64,000 nucleotides of DNA, taken from assembly GCA_021234155.1 (NCBI GenBank), contig JAJEKV010000041.1, positions 6,629,249 through 6,693,248 of the forward strand, written 5' to 3'. The translations under genes and the position numbers were made by a program. The notes beneath the pieces were generated by a model. That model ran no database searches, had not been told where the DNA came from, and was given only the letters and a program-made list of their open reading frames with translations. This document shows positions 32,515-45,641 of the stretch, in pieces (position 1 is the stretch's first letter; each line of letters opens with the position of its first letter). This stretch comes from Isoetes taiwanensis (taxonomy: Eukaryota; Streptophyta; Lycopodiopsida; Isoetales; Isoetaceae).

Positions 32515-34532
32515 ACGTGGTGGTCCACCCAAATTCACAAGACTCTCATCACCTTGAGATTTTGTTTTCCTTGATGTCTCCAAATACGTCGTTCTTCAGA
32601 TGCATTCCTTTTGTATGCATTTGTTTGATAATTTGAAGTACTTCAGCCTACTTATTGTATTTAGCACTTTTTGGAGCTTGTGAAAGACATCTTGAATTTG
32701 ATTAAATCTTCAAGTTTAATATGAATATTTTCTAGCTACCAATTAACTATGAAACTTAATGATAAATTCGAATTTGGTCAATCCAATCACAATCAAAGCT
32801 TGAAAGACCAAAGTTTACACAAAATTATCAAATCGACAATCAAGACATGCAAAAAAAAAGTTTACCGGCGACAAAAAAGAGCTTACCAAGAAACTACAAT
32901 GGAAACTACAATGGAAGAACCCTATTAAATCTTCTCAGAAGTTTTTATTAGAAAGGAAAACCTTTTCTTACAAAACCCAACACACATATTACTTTGAATC
33001 AAAAGAACATGTGATCGTTTTCAATTAGTGCCAACTCCTTGGCGATTCAAAGTGTTGCGTAACCTTGAATAAGCACATAACACATGGCAACAATTTTTTG
33101 CAGATGGGCCATGCTTCCTTTTACTAGCATATGCGAAACTTCTCGCCCCGATTGTACCATTGTGCCACAAAATGAGATGAAGGTTTACACTAGGATTGAG
33201 ACCATTATTACACCTTAAGTAACTTTAGAGTTTTTGAAAGTAACAACATAGTTACATCGTTCTCAATCTCCTTGCACATGTCTGTATAAGTGGAACCTTC
33301 TTGAATCTTAAAAAAGCCAATCTCACTTACGCTGCCAAGGTCTTTCTCCTAAAAAGTTAAAGCTATTTTTGTTGATCCATTTCTCAATGGAATCTCTCCC
33401 ACCGCAAGAACTAATGGAGCAGAGCTGAGATGAGAACTTTGTAAAAATTTACCTCGATCATCTCAGCAAGGCCTGGAAGGAGTTGGCGAAGATGGGGGTT
33501 TCAACTCAGGATACTGCATACCAAAGTTGGTTAATGAGATTCAAAATGATCTTAATCTAGACAGATTTGGTGCAAGTATAGAAACAAAATGATCTTAATC
33601 TAGACATATGTAGTGCAAGTTTAAGAGACATACCCTAGCATAGGGAGACAAAGGTCTAGGAGCAGTGAGGGCACCGCTGCACCCGTTTTCCTTTGGTGTC
33701 ACTTGGGCGTGCTCTTCAATGGACAGTGCTTCAACAGAGCTTGTGCGCCTTCCACAACCGCTTCAACAGAGCTACTTCCACAACCGCTACTTCTACAGTG
33801 TTCTCGATATGCCTAAACTTCGAGAGGACAATGCACTACAAAAAAAACATCCGACTTTTTTTACCTTTAAGTAGAAAAAGGCTCTTCTCAGGCATTCTGG
33901 AGCTCTTAGCTATGGTGGATAGTTGTCTTAGAAGGGCTCTTCTCCAGCGACTGCCAAAATGTGAACTCAGCCCCGCAGAATATATTAGCAATAGTCTCCA
34001 AAATGAGCAGCATAAAAACAAGAAAAAGCTCCTCCTCTTCCTGAAGCATCATTGATCCGTAGAGCAGCACCTCAACACATGGCTGCTGCAGGGATCCAAC
34101 TATTCAAATTTCCAGTGGCCTTTTGTGAATCTTCGGCTATTCTAATGTTATTTCTTCTCTATATAACAAGAAATCCATGAATGGGCAGAACTAAACTTCG
34201 TGGTTGTGCCAAAACAGAGCCAAGATGCAAAACTCGTATAAACTGATGCAAGATTTGTAGGCATGAAAAGGAACGTTTAGTAGCTATGAGAAGATCTAGG
34301 AGCAAGCAACGTTACTTTGCTACATCTCTCATTCTGATCCAGCGCAGCGCCTCCGTCCCTCATATGGATATGCACGAACCCTAAACTGGCCGCATCAACA
34401 AAACCCTAAATGCTTTTTTCTTCCACTTTCAGAAGAAATTCATGCTCTAAGAAACTCCAGCATCAACAAAATCCTGCATTCGTTAGAATATAGAAATCCC
34501 AAAGCTTCCTTCACAAAAACTTTTCCTAGTCT

Positions 34533-34905
34533 CCGTATAGATTTATACCGTCAAGCTGAAAACGAGATGTAGAACATATTTTGCCTTGTTTTAACCAACC
34601 CATGGCATGTTATATCTATGCAATGTCACGTTATAACCATGAAGATAGTTTTATATAAATGATTTTTTGTGTGTTATAGCATACTATAGTTGTAGCGAAA
34701 CGTTTCTAAAGAGAGCTCGCGGTATAAATTTATACCGTGGCTTCCCGTGTAAAAAAATGTCGGTATAAATTTATACTGCTCCCGCTCTTTTCCTGTGGGG
34801 TGATGGTATAAATTTATACCGCTTGAGCTTACAGGCGGTATAAATTTATACCGCTCGAGTTGTCTCTCCGTGCACTGCTTGAGCTCACGTGGTATAAAAT
34901 TATAT
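34533..34905. repeat. Right palindrome cluster, CGGTATAAATTTATACCG x6
   Basis: Copies at about 34533, 34720, 34761, 34804, 34836 and a decayed one at 34891. Two are perfect 18-mers and the others differ at one to four positions. The cluster is 470-840 bp from the right end. Confidence 0.85.
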
Positions 34906-35371
34906 TTTTATATGCCTCTTGAGCTCACCTATGCTTCAAATTCATATCGTCCAACAAATGTGGGGGAAATTAAAGCCGCAAAATATAACTTTGTTCAGAA
35001 TGTCAAATGCATTATATTTTTTACAATTTTGTTTAAAAATTTGTAATGGTTTTAAAAACTTTGAATATTATATGCTTTTGTTGCTCTAGTGGAATTGCTA
35101 TTTGTTTCAATGTCAAATTTTTTATTGTATTTAGATTTGTTAGTATTTTTCATACCAAACTAGGGGGCCAAAACGGGGCAATAAACAATTTCGCATGTAA
35201 GCTAAGTTCAATTACCCCCTCAAAAAGGGTACCTAAAATGTCCAAAATGTCACGCTTGTCACAAATAGATCGTGAAAATGGACCTTTTTTGGGGAATTTT
35301 AGGGAATCTTTTAAAGATTCCTTTTGAAGTGCGTTTGGAGCAAATTAGTGCGTTTCATTTTAAACTTTGTT

Positions 35372-36691
35372 AAGAATGGATGTGGGGTAAAAAGGCTACA
35401 ATAGATGACCAGCGATAAGCTGAGAAACCTAATGTACCTTTTGGCCCCTCACTCATTACCATCTTGATGCTAATGTTGTGTTGTTTGGCTGCAGGTACTG
35501 GTTTCTCCTCTTATTGTTGCTTTTTTGCTTTCAAATGCATTTCTGCCTTTGGATTTAAAGAAAAAGGAGCACTAGCAGTGGGAATACTTTATGAAATCAA
35601 CAACCACAGCATGGAAAGGGAAGATACACTGATCTTATAACTGAAATTGGATAATACCTCAGGGATGCTTTGAAAGAGGAGGCGTCGTATATTTGTTGTT
35701 TTTCATATACTCTTCTAGCTACAATTATGTCTAGCTGGGTGTTTTGTTGTCCGTGGATAGTATAATGAGGCTTGACATTTAAATATCCACTTGGGCTTCA
35801 CATGGATTATAAGGATTAAGCATCTATTTTGTATGTTACGAGTAGCTGATGTATGTATGAACAACTGCTGGTTCTTGTTGAGTAATATCAAGACTATAGT
35901 ATTTTTGTTGATAATAATGGAATCGTGGCTTAGTTCTGTACAAGACTGTTTTAAAGGACAAATGTAGACTATGGCATCTATAGCTGAGTTTTGTATAGCA
36001 CTGCTCAATGATCATATACATGATCAGACCAATAACTAAATGTATATGTCACATCCTGTTTAATAGAGCATAATGTTTTAGACTAAAAATCGTAGTGGGT
36101 AAGGGCTCACAAGCTAAATTATAGATATATGGAAATGGCTAAATGGCAGGAGTAATAAAGTTACATGAATGAAGGAATTTTGATGATTATTAATGTTTAT
36201 ATTGCATATGATCATTCCTATATCCCGGTTGGCATTTTATTCCTTTAAAAGTGGGTTAAAAATTTCCTATGGCTCTGTTAACGTACCGAGTCTCAGTTGG
36301 AACACCTATACATTCAGGGGATGAGTATGGTTGAACATTGAAAAGCCAATATTAGGTTCCTATGTCCTACTAAGGTTCTGGTTTGGGTCTGTCTAGTGCT
36401 ATAGGCTAATTACTTGGGTGCCCATAGATAGTATGTGCCATCATGGATCATGATCCAAGTATGGACTGATAATACTACATATGGGATTGACCATAATAGA
36501 TGTCATTGCTAGTGGGCTTTTGCTAAGGCTAGTGTGGACTGGATTTTTTTAGAAACCTCAGTTCCCTGGTCTTACCAGGGGTCACAAAAATCTTGGACTC
36601 AAGTATTTAGCAATATAGCATCTAGCAATGTACATTTATCGATATTGTTCTTGTAATGTATGTCATCTGGCTGACATTTACTATGCTGCAT
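35372..36691. other. Non-coding
   Basis: AT-rich, no gene, RNA or repeat recognised. Confidence 0.4.
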
Positions 36692-37649
36692 ACAGGAGAA
36701 AGAAAGGTCTTTGAAATAGAGTTACCCATATGGAACAAGGAACTAGCAACCATTGGGTATAGATATTTCAAATCAAAAGTCCCAAGCTACCCGCAAGCTA
36801 CGCGGTACAAAATATACTATGTTGCATCAAAGATATTAAGGCACATGAGTATATAATTCAAAAGGAAACGGCTAGGGGAACTGAACAATATTCAGCCATC
36901 CTACATCTTGGTTTTAATCAATGGATTAAGGCTTTCCCTATTATCAACAAGGCTGGGGGTGATGTAGATAACATTGTCAAGGTTATTGACGAGTTGTATA
37001 ATAACCTACCTGATATGATTTACCAATGGACAGCTGAAGAGGACAAATGCAAGAGCCAATATTTTGTGGGAATTAAGGCTTTAGAAAAGGCTAATAATAT
37101 CAATGTTAAGCTTGGTGAGGTACAATACTGTAGTGCTGCCAGTGAGGACAACCCTTTTGATGCACTTCTAACAGAACATGATATGGCTAGCCTCAATGCC
37201 AATAATGGTCCAGAAGGGATGGACGACAATGATAATTTTGAGTTCACATTGAATAATTACCTAAACTTCCCCATCATTCATGAACGTCTTGTTGAAAATC
37301 ATGTTGTTTTATGTAATCAAGGGATATGGAGGACCAAGAATTTTGGGGCTTTGGCTCCTATCAGCAAGGAAACATGGATCCTTCTTGGGGATTTGACTAA
37401 GGACCAGATCTCGGCTGCTTCCAGTGCTGCTATGAGGATGGAGAAGTTTGTCAAAAAGGAAGAAATCAAGTGCAACATTGACACTCGTTTCTTTGATAAG
37501 ACTTGCACTAAGAGCACGTATATGTATGTTAGTCAGAAGGGCCATATGGCTTATCCTACTATCGACAGAAACGATTTCTATTTGAAAAGGTTATGGGGAA
37601 CTCTATGCTCGTATATCAAGTGCATTTGTGAAGACCGAGGTAAGAGGTA
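36692..37649 (+). pseudogene. Unrecognised protein-coding segment, one frameshift
   Basis: Opens after an acceptor-like TGCATACAG at 36683-36691 with ERKVFEIELPIWNKELATIG and YRYFKSKVPSYPQATRYKIY. One missing base near 36835 moves the frame to KAHEYIIQKETARG, FNQWIKAFPIINKAGGDVDN and on to a continuous 218-codon stretch (DMIYQWTAEEDKCKSQYF, NFEFTLNNYLNFPIIHERLV, TRFFDKTCTKSTYMYVSQKG). It ends CICEDR at a donor-like GAGGTAAGAG near 37640. The composition is that of a real protein, with no zinc knuckle, transposase triad or membrane segment. It could be a host exon or part of an undescribed transposon protein. Confidence 0.5.
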
Positions 37650-37689
37650 AGACCGAGGTAAGAGGAAAAACAGGAAATCGGCTTGTGGA

Positions 37690-37908
37690 GACAACATGAC
37701 ATGGCTAGACCATGCAATCTGGTATATGTTGAATCATTTGGATGCTTTATACTCTAATATGTCAGTTGCCGCACATATGGTATCATTCAGAGGCTTCCTC
37801 GAAGGCCCTCTGAAAACCAGTATAATGGCATTCATATCATACTTGGATGTAAGGGAGATGCTCGTATACATGACTATGCGAAAACAAAATACTAGCTCCG
37901 GAGTGTGA
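37690..37908 (+). pseudogene. Unrecognised coding-like segment
   Basis: Open frame TWLDHAIWYMLNHLDALYSN and FLEGPLKTSIMAF, lying 40 bp after the segment at 36692-37649. It could be a following exon of the same unknown gene. Confidence 0.3.
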
Positions 37909-37964
37909 TTCACAACCAACAAGTGACTTAAATGAAACCATTGGCTCCTTAAAATGTTTATATG

Positions 37965-38065
37965 GCTGATAATAGGATCTGATATCAACCCATTCGAACT
38001 CATCATACATGGATTCGAACTTTGGTTTCCAGCTTGAAAGACCAAGTGCCTAACCAAGGCACCAA
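37965..38065 (-). repeat. tRNA-like remnant (possible SINE or tRNA pseudogene)
   Basis: The minus strand has a D-arm-like TGCC-TTGGTTA-GGCA, an anticodon-loop-like CTTTCAA and a B-box AGTTCGAATCC. The T stem does not pair well, so it is not called as a tRNA. Confidence 0.3.
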
Positions 38066-38419
38066 CCTTAAACTTAATAAGAAAAAGCTAAGTGCCTTTC
38101 CAAAAAGGCAAAGACCGGAAAGGGAATTTACGTTTAAGGACCTTTCAAGAGACTATAAAAGAACATACATAGGAGGACGAGACATGAAGAATTACCGTCA
38201 GAGCCCTACCTCTCTTCCTCTATTGATTTTCCCTGCTACTTCCAATTCTCCATAGCCAACTTGTTGGTCTGAGCGGGATAAAGATTTCTTGCTCCAGGAT
38301 AAAGATTTCCTGGTGAATCCGGTTGGGTGGATCGAGCTTCTCCTACTAATTGGATTACCTTTTTAGCTCTTTGGTTTTTACAGGTGATTTATTCGAGATC
38401 TATAGGAGGACGTATCAAT

Positions 38420-38432
38420 TGGTATCAGAGCC
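38420..38432 (+). other. Primer binding site of gypsy-2 (tRNA-Met type)
   Basis: TGGTATCAGAGCC two bases after the LTR end GTATCA at 38417. Confidence 0.85.
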
Positions 38433-38465
38433 AGGTTTGATCTTGAGTAATAAATTCCTGTGCTA

Positions 38466-40604
38466 TGGCTGCTAATCGCTTCAATATCTCTGAAAGTGAC
38501 TATATGCAAGCTATGCATAACGCTGGCTTTGTGGCAGTTCGAATCGCCCTTCCTCTGCCAGCTAGCCATGCTGATTACCAGAGACAATTAGAGCATCTAG
38601 CAATTGCATAACAATTCTTGCCCGATCCTGCGCAAACAAATACTGCCATGAATGACTCCGTGCCACCTCCTCTGCCAAGCAGTTCTCCGCCTGAAATTCC
38701 TCCTCCACCTCATGTTCATCACTTAGGGTCCCGAGTTCGCAATCTCAGTGAAGCCGAACTTTTGCGAAAAATATGTTAATAGATTGCGAGAGGAAATCTT
38801 TGCAGAGTTGGATCTTTTAGAACCAGTAGATATGGTAGATGCAATCCGAAAAGCAGGAGCTGCTGAGAGAAAACTTAATCCCAAAGCTAGAAGATTGGTG
38901 ACATGGGAAGGAACACCATCGAGAGAACAAAAGAGAATGAAAAGAGAAAAGTATGATAATAGAAAAGATAACAAGGGTAGGAGAGGACGAGATGAAAGGA
39001 GACCTCGAAGGGAAACATGCGGGTATAAGTCCTAACAGCAAGAGACTCTCAAGGGACCAAGAACTGGTTGCTATATATGTGGTGGTCCGCACTATCAGAC
39101 TAATTGCCCAAAGAACACAGTTATTCCTGAAAAGTCGATAAGAAAAGTGCAGTTCAAAGAATCTGCTCCTAAGGAACACCCTACTGCCCAAGCTCATAAT
39201 CCGGAGGATAGGCTTGAAACATCCCAAGTAGGTGAAGAAAGAGGACGATTGAAAGCAGTGGCTTCGAAACAAGAAAAAGGCCAGTTGCAAATTGCATACA
39301 TGAAGACACTAAGTGCCGCAGCAGTCCCATCCTCATGGTTGTTTAAGCTCAGAGGTAAAATCGCAGATCGAGAGATTGTTGTCCTGCTAGAGATGGAGCA
39401 ACTCATGATTTTATCTCCATAAATGTGGTAAATGAGTTGAAGTTGCCAGTTTATGAATTGCAAGCTCAACTTCCTGTAGTACAAGGGCTTAAAGGGTAAG
39501 AAGGCAGTTGTGACAAATTTGTTATTGCGCCATTGCAAATGGAGACTTACTCTGAGTGCAGGGCACTATTAGTAGCTGATCTGGGAATAGTGGATGTAAT
39601 TCTGGGAATAGGATGGCGAATCCATATTATGTACAACCCAACTATCGCCACAGGACCATTAAAATGTTTGTTGATGGGCAGCCAATAATTTTGAAAGCTG
39701 AATATATAAATGAATGTGAACCTTTGCTATCATATTCTGAAGCAAATACCTTAATACAAAATGACGCCGAGTCATATTTCATTTATTTGAGAGACTCTGA
39801 TCCTCCATTTCAAACTCCTTCTGAATTGTATGGTTTTCTTAAACAATTTGATGATTTGTTTAAAGATGAGGAGACCTTGGACCTTCTTCCACCTCGTCCA
39901 GAGGACCATGCTATTCATTTATACCCAGATGCAAAGTCTCCAAATAGAGCACCCTATACTTGAGAAGCTAGAGCTATAAAAGCAAATAAGGGAGATGTTA
40001 AAACGACAATTGATTCAGCCAAGCAGTTCTCCATTTGGAGCCCCTGTTATTCTGATAAAAAAGAAGGACAAGGGATATAGAATATGCATAGGTTACAGGG
40101 CTCTTAACAAACTGACAATCAAAGATAAATTTCCAGTTCCTAGAGCAGATGATTTGTTTGATGAACTACGATGCGCCTGCATATTTAGGAAAATAGATCT
40201 GAAGTCAGGCTATCATCAAATCATAATCAAAGAATCAGATATTGAGAAAACAGCTTTCAGAACCACTTTTGGACATTATGAATTCAAAGTGATCCATTTG
40301 GACTCAGTAATGTACCAGTAACTTTTTGCCGATTGATGGGGAGAATTTTGGCACCTGTACTGGGAAAATGTGTTGTTGTGTCCTTTGATGACATTCTTGT
40401 CTATAGCAGATCTGTAGAGGAGCATAAGAAACAGCTTCAACAAGTTTTTGATCTTCTCAGACAAAATCAGCTATTTATTAATGAATCCAAAAGTCGTTTC
40501 TTTATGCAAGAATTTGGATATCTTGGATACATTGTATCCAAAGATGGAATTAGAATGCATCCAGATAAGGTGAAGACTATTCTTAATTGGCCTCGACCTA
40601 ATAA
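38466..40604 (+). pseudogene. gypsy-2 gag, protease and reverse transcriptase (left part)
   Basis: Gag is short (MAANRFNISESDYMQAM) and broken. A CCHC knuckle GCYICGGPHYQTNCP lies near 39070. The protease survives in shifted frames (VLL, then GATHDFISINVV), and its DSG is damaged to LEMEQ in the open frame. Reverse transcriptase blocks: [32 protein letters not shown], and the catalytic FDDILVYS at about 40387, ending ILNWPRPNNV exactly at the copia-2 insertion. Stops and frameshifts occur near 39020, 39400, 39962 and 40315. Confidence 0.85.
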
Positions 40605-40606
40605 TG

Positions 40607-41342
40607 TGTGAAGTTATTTAAATAATCATGTTATATTATATGCTGTAGCTAACATATTTGTTGAAGAAATTGTGCAGACAAAGAAGCTAGGGATTGCATG
40701 AAAAGAACAAGGTGAATCCTATGTAATCATGAAGGTTGCATAAGGTTGAAGCAAGGGTTAAAGTAATTTAAATCCAATGGTTCTTATGTTTATTATTTTA
40801 TCACAAATATTCAATGGTCTGTGGAAGCGACGATTTCCAACTGAATGCATGTGGGATATATCGAAGAGATCAAACTGCTATTCTTATGCACAGAGATCTA
40901 GCCGTAACCACCGGATTCACATATATAGAGGCAAGAGGAAGACACATTTGGTACCGAGGCAGCTTTAAGCAGACGGATCGAGGTTAATACGAAGTTGAAG
41001 AAAAGCATTCTAGCATCGGTCAACGTTGGAGTAGTTTTTTGGTCAATACCTTTTGAACAGTGAATTTCAATGGTGTTTAAATATCTTAGCAGGAAGTTCT
41101 TGTGCTTAATTGCTTATAGGGATTGACCATTGTATCTTTACAACTCAAAGTTAGTGGGAAGTTCTTGTTTGACTTGCACCAAGGAATTAGTGACCATAAC
41201 TTGGCTTCCTTGGTGCTAGAACTTGGTTTAAATTTTGTTTGCCTAGTTCTACTAGAAATACAAGCTTCAAGGTTATATTTGACTCTCTGAAGTGTTAAGA
41301 CATCCTTGCTATTGGAATATTGAAGTGTTGCTTAATCTAACA
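40607..41342 (+). repeat. 5' LTR of copia-2
   Basis: TGTGAAGTT ... CTAACA, 736 bp. Confidence 0.95.
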
Positions 41343-41343
41343 G

Positions 41344-41356
41344 TGGTATCAGAGCC
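41344..41356 (+). other. Primer binding site of copia-2 (tRNA-Met type)
   Basis: TGGTATCAGAGCC one base after the LTR. Confidence 0.92.
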
Positions 41357-41375
41357 ATAAAATTCCAGGTGCAGG

Positions 41376-44300
41376 ATGTCAACACGGTTTGGAGCTAATC
41401 TCCTTAATTCCATGGAGGTGTTTAAGGGAGATAGTGGATTCCAAGTACGGAAGCAAGGCATAAAGGAAGTATTGGAATTTGAGAACCTGTGGTATTTGTG
41501 TGATGCAAATACAGCTGGTGCTGGAGCAGGTAGTGGAAGCTCTAGTGGTGATTGCACAGGAGGATCTAGTGCCAGTGCTAGTTCTGTTGCAGGTGGTGCA
41601 CGAACTGAACCTGCAGGTGCAAGAGGAGCTGCTAGTACAAGTGCAGGTGGACGTACAAGTGCAGGAGGAACAAGTGCAGAGGAGAAAACGAACATTATGG
41701 AAGCACAATCAATAATTAGTAACAAGGTTGGAACTGTGATTAAGTTAAAACTAAGAGGTAAATCTCCAGCAGACATGTGGAAGTATATGATTGATAACTT
41801 TGAGATTAAATCATCATCTCAAATCGATGTATTGGAAAAACAACTGAGAAGATTAAAACTCTATGAAAAAGACAACATCACTGAATTCCTAGAGAAGTTT
41901 GAGTCTATTATTGCTGACCTTGAGGGTGCAGGGGTTGTCTTGAATGAAGATTATCAATTGCTAGCTATTTCTAGAGCTGTATCTCATAACTCACAACTTG
42001 CTACTCTCTTAAGGAATGTTGCCAGGTCAAAGGAGCATGCTATCAAAATGATTCGTACAGAGTTTGAGCAAGGAAAAGATGCTGATGATGATGAAGCAGA
42101 AGTCCTATATGCTGGCAAAAGAGGTAAGAAATCATATGATAAAGGAAAGATAGGTCCCTGCTTTAATATGGACATTTGAAGAGAAACTGTCCTAAGATAG
42201 ACAAAGAGATAGTGTGTTATAATTGTGAAGGGAAGGGCCATATGGCAAACAAGTGCCCAAGTCCAAAAAGGAATAAAGCACAAGATAAGAAGTTTTTTGA
42301 GAATAAAAACAGAGGAGGAAGAAACAGTCCTAGCTTGAATGTGGTTAAAGAATCTGAGGAGGAGGAGTTGGATGAAGATATAGAGGTAAACATCCCAAAC
42401 AATTGTTTTTCAAAAGAAAAATCTCATGACAAAGGTGTTCTCATTTTAGATTCAGGAGCTGAAAAATCAGTAGCTTCAAGTTCAAGGTTATTGAAAAATT
42501 GTAAGGGTGAAGCAAGAGGACATGTCCAGTTCGGGAATGGAGAATTAAAACAAATAAAAGATAGTGGAATGCTTGAGCTATTTGATTTGCAAGGGAAGAA
42601 AGTTATACTAAAAAAAGTATTATGTGTACCTGGTCTTGTTAGAAACTTGGTAGACCTTGGTTATAAGGTTGTGTTTGAGAGGTTGCAATGTAATGTGTTA
42701 CTTGGAAATAAAGTGAAGTTTATTGGAAAAAGGATTGGAAATCTATTTGGACTTGAATCTATACATTGTGAACCAACTTGTCTTAATCTTGTAACCTTGC
42801 CATCAGTTGACACATGGCATGGAAGGCTTGGACATGCAAATTCAAAAATTATTGAGCTATTATGCAAAAAAAGGATTTATTGAAGCAGACTTGAATCAAT
42901 CTGAAAAAACTATATATGCTGGTTGTGCCCTTGGCAAACATAATAGATTGGCTTTCAAAAGATCTAACAAAAGAGCACAAGGTTTATTGGATCTAGTTCA
43001 CACTGATTTGTGTGGACCTATGAATGTAACAGGCCTATCAGGGAAAAGATATTTCATGACCTTGATCGATGATTTTAGCAGACATGCTCACATTTATTGT
43101 TTGAGAACAAAACATAAGGCAATGGACATGTTCAAACAATATGTAAATGAAGTTGAGACTGAAACTGGCAGGAAGATCAAATGTTTGAGGTCTGACAGAG
43201 GTGGAGACTTTCTGTCAGGAGAATTTAAACAATATTGCAAAATGAAGGGAATAAAAAGACAACTCACCTGTAGATATACACCCCAACAGAATGGGGTTGC
43301 AGAAAGAAAGAACAGAACTCTCCTTAATGCAGTAAGAAGTATGTTGAAATTCTCAGGGCTTCCAAATTTTCTATGGGAAGAGGCTGTCCAAGCAGCTGCT
43401 ATGATTCAAAATAGTCTACCTTCAGTGAGCATACAAGGAGCAATTCCTGATATGCTCTGGTCAGGAAAAACATTGGATTATAGTAGGCTAAGATTGTATG
43501 GGTGCTTGGCCTACACTCATATTCCTGAAGAACCTAAGGAAGAAACTAGATGACAGGGCCATGATTACCTACCTTGTTGGATATGATAAACAATCCAAAG
43601 CATATAGGTTATATAATCCAAGCAAGTAGGGATGTTACCTTTGATGAATCTCAAGTGTATAAAGTTCTGATAAAGGAAAACAAGCAAAAGGAAGTTGTTG
43701 AGAGTATAATCAATGTTGATAATGCTGAAAAAAATATGTCAAGTACTAAAGTGTTTGATAATGATGATGATATTCCAGATGATCATAAGGATATGAATGC
43801 AGGAGCTGAGGAGAACACTAGTGAAGGAGTAGGTGATTCAGAAGAAATACAAGTGCAAAATCAAGGGATCCCAGCTGAGCCATCAGAATCATCAACTAGT
43901 GCTGACATACGATCAAGGAAAAAGAGAATTACTGAAGTAGAGAGGCTGCAGCAAGCAAATATCAAGGTTGATCCCTCAATCCATGGTAGAACAACTCGAG
44001 GTAAGAGTAAAAGACTTCAAGGCATAGAAGGAGAACTGGATAGTGTATTTGAGATTTTGACTCATTTAGATCCAGCAATTCCAAGTACATATGAGGATGT
44101 ATTAAATTCAGCAGATAAGGATAAATGGATAAATGCTATGAATAAGGAGATGGATTCATTTCATAATACTAACACATATGAACTTGTTGATAGACCTTGT
44201 GGAAAGAATATTGTAGGTAACAAGTGGCTATTCAGAATAAAAACAGGTGTGGATGGAAAGACACCTAGATACAAGGCCAGACTGGTGGCTCAAGGATTCT

Positions 44301-45634
44301 CACAGAAAAAAGGTCAGGATTTTGATGAAACTTTTTCACCATTAGTCAAAATAAATAGTGTTAAAATGTTACTGGCAATTGCAAATGCATGTGATTTAGA
44401 AGTACATCATATGGATGCAAAAACTGCATTTTTGAATGCAACTTTAGAAGAAGAAATCTTTATGAAGCAGGCTCCAGGATTTGAGCAGGGGATTGACAAA
44501 GTTTGGAAACTCAGGAGAGCAGTGTATGGTTTGAGATAGTCACCTCGAGAATGGTACAAGTGCATGGATGGTTTTTTAAGGGAGCATAAACTTATTAAGT
44601 TAGATAATGATGGTAATCTATACAAGTTTCAGTATGGAGAAGAATGGTGTGTCTTAGCCTTATATGTTGATGACAATATAATGGTGGCTAAAGGAACAAC
44701 CTGCTTGAATATGTGTAAAGATTTGCTAAGACAAAGGTTTGAAATGACTGATTTAGGTGAGTTGAAGAACTTCCTTGGAGTTGAAATGTCCAGAAATAGG
44801 GCAGAGGGTATAATAATGCTCACTCAAAAGAAACAAATACTTGACATGTTAAAAAAAATTAACATGCAAGACTGCAAAGCTTGTAAAACTCCTGCTGCAC
44901 CTGGATGTAAGCTATCTGAAAGCATGTGCCCACAAAATGAGGTTGAGAGAGAAGATATGCAGTCAGTGCCCTACAGATCCCTGGTTGGATGCTTATCATA
45001 CGTGGCCAATTGCACAAGACCTGATATTGCACATAGTGTTAACATATTAAGCAGATACAACACTAATCCAGGCAGGGACCATTGGACTGCTGCAAAACGA
45101 GTCTTAAGATATTTAAAAGGTACTGTTGAAGAAGGAATTGCATACAAAACAGGTAACTTGGTATTAAAAGGATTTTGTGATGCAGATTGGGGAGGGGATA
45201 TAGATACAAGGAAGTCAACTTCAGGGTATCTTGTTATGCTGGGAGGAGCCCCTGTATCCTGGAAATGCAAAAAACAAACTGCCATAGCTATGTCCAGTGC
45301 TGAGGCAGAATATGCTGCTGCCACTTTATGCTCAAAAGAAATCATTTAGGAGAGAAGATTAATTATAGAACTGGGATTTGAACAATCATTGGCTACCAAC
45401 ATTTGGTGTGATAGTACAAGCTGTATAGCTTTGTCAAAGAATCCAGTCCTACATGAAAGGACTAAACATATAGAACTTGAAATGCACTTCATTAGAGATG
45501 CTGTCAGAAAAAATCTTGTAAATATGGTATATGTTAGAACTGAAGATCAATTAGCAGACCTGCTTATAAAATCTCTAGCTGAGACAAGGTTTAGCTATCT
45601 AAAAGGAAAGATGATGCATATAAGTATAACATGA
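41376..45634 (+). pseudogene. copia-2 gag-pol, multiply broken
   Basis: Starts MSTRFGANLLNSMEVF. Gag contains a Ser/Gly/Ala/Thr-rich insert (41513-41685) between the N-terminal block and the UBN2 block (KLKLRGKSPADMWKYMID). Two CCHC knuckles follow: the first is broken by a frameshift at about 42165 (CFNMDI replacing CFNCGHLKRNC), the second is CYNCEGKGHMANKC. Protease LILDSGAEKSVAS; pre-integrase WHGRLGHANSKI, frameshifted in an A run near 42870; integrase D/D/E in VHTDLCG, RSDRGGD and NGVAERKNR; reverse transcriptase YVDDNIMVAKG; RNase H STSGYLVMLGG and SSAEAEYAAATL. In-frame TAG stops at 44537 and 45347 and further frame changes near 43553 complete the damage. Confidence 0.93.
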
Positions 45635-45641
45635 AGGAGGA
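45633..45641 (+). other. Polypurine tract of copia-2
   Basis: GAAGGAGGA directly before the 3' LTR. Confidence 0.85.

Larger units (their letters stand above)
31955..35371. mobile_element. 3.4 kb non-autonomous element with terminal inverted repeats
   Basis: The left end starts AACAAGGTTTAAAATGAAAC and the right end is the inverted AACAAAGTTTAAAATGAAAC. Similarity continues inward through GCACT and AAAGATTCCCT for about 65-80 bp. Both ends carry an AAACGCACT motif twice: in the left end the two are inverted and form a hairpin; in the right end they are direct. AAGA flanks both sides (31951-31954 and 35372-35375), a possible 4 bp target duplication. No transposase is encoded; the short open frames at 33.7-34.0 kb resemble nothing. 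Two clusters of an 18 bp palindrome lie subterminally. The superfamily is not identified. Confidence 0.72.

Noticed and set aside
33665-34055. Transposase candidate within the TIR element
   Set aside because: The frames of 69 and 120 codons overlap in different phases and show no catalytic or DNA-binding motif.
32457-34905. CRISPR-like or replication-origin-like repeat array
   Set aside because: Copies are palindromic with irregular spacing, set in a eukaryotic TIR element, without spacers or cas genes.
37965-38065. tRNA gene on the minus strand
   Set aside because: D arm and B box are present, but the T stem and acceptor stem do not pair.
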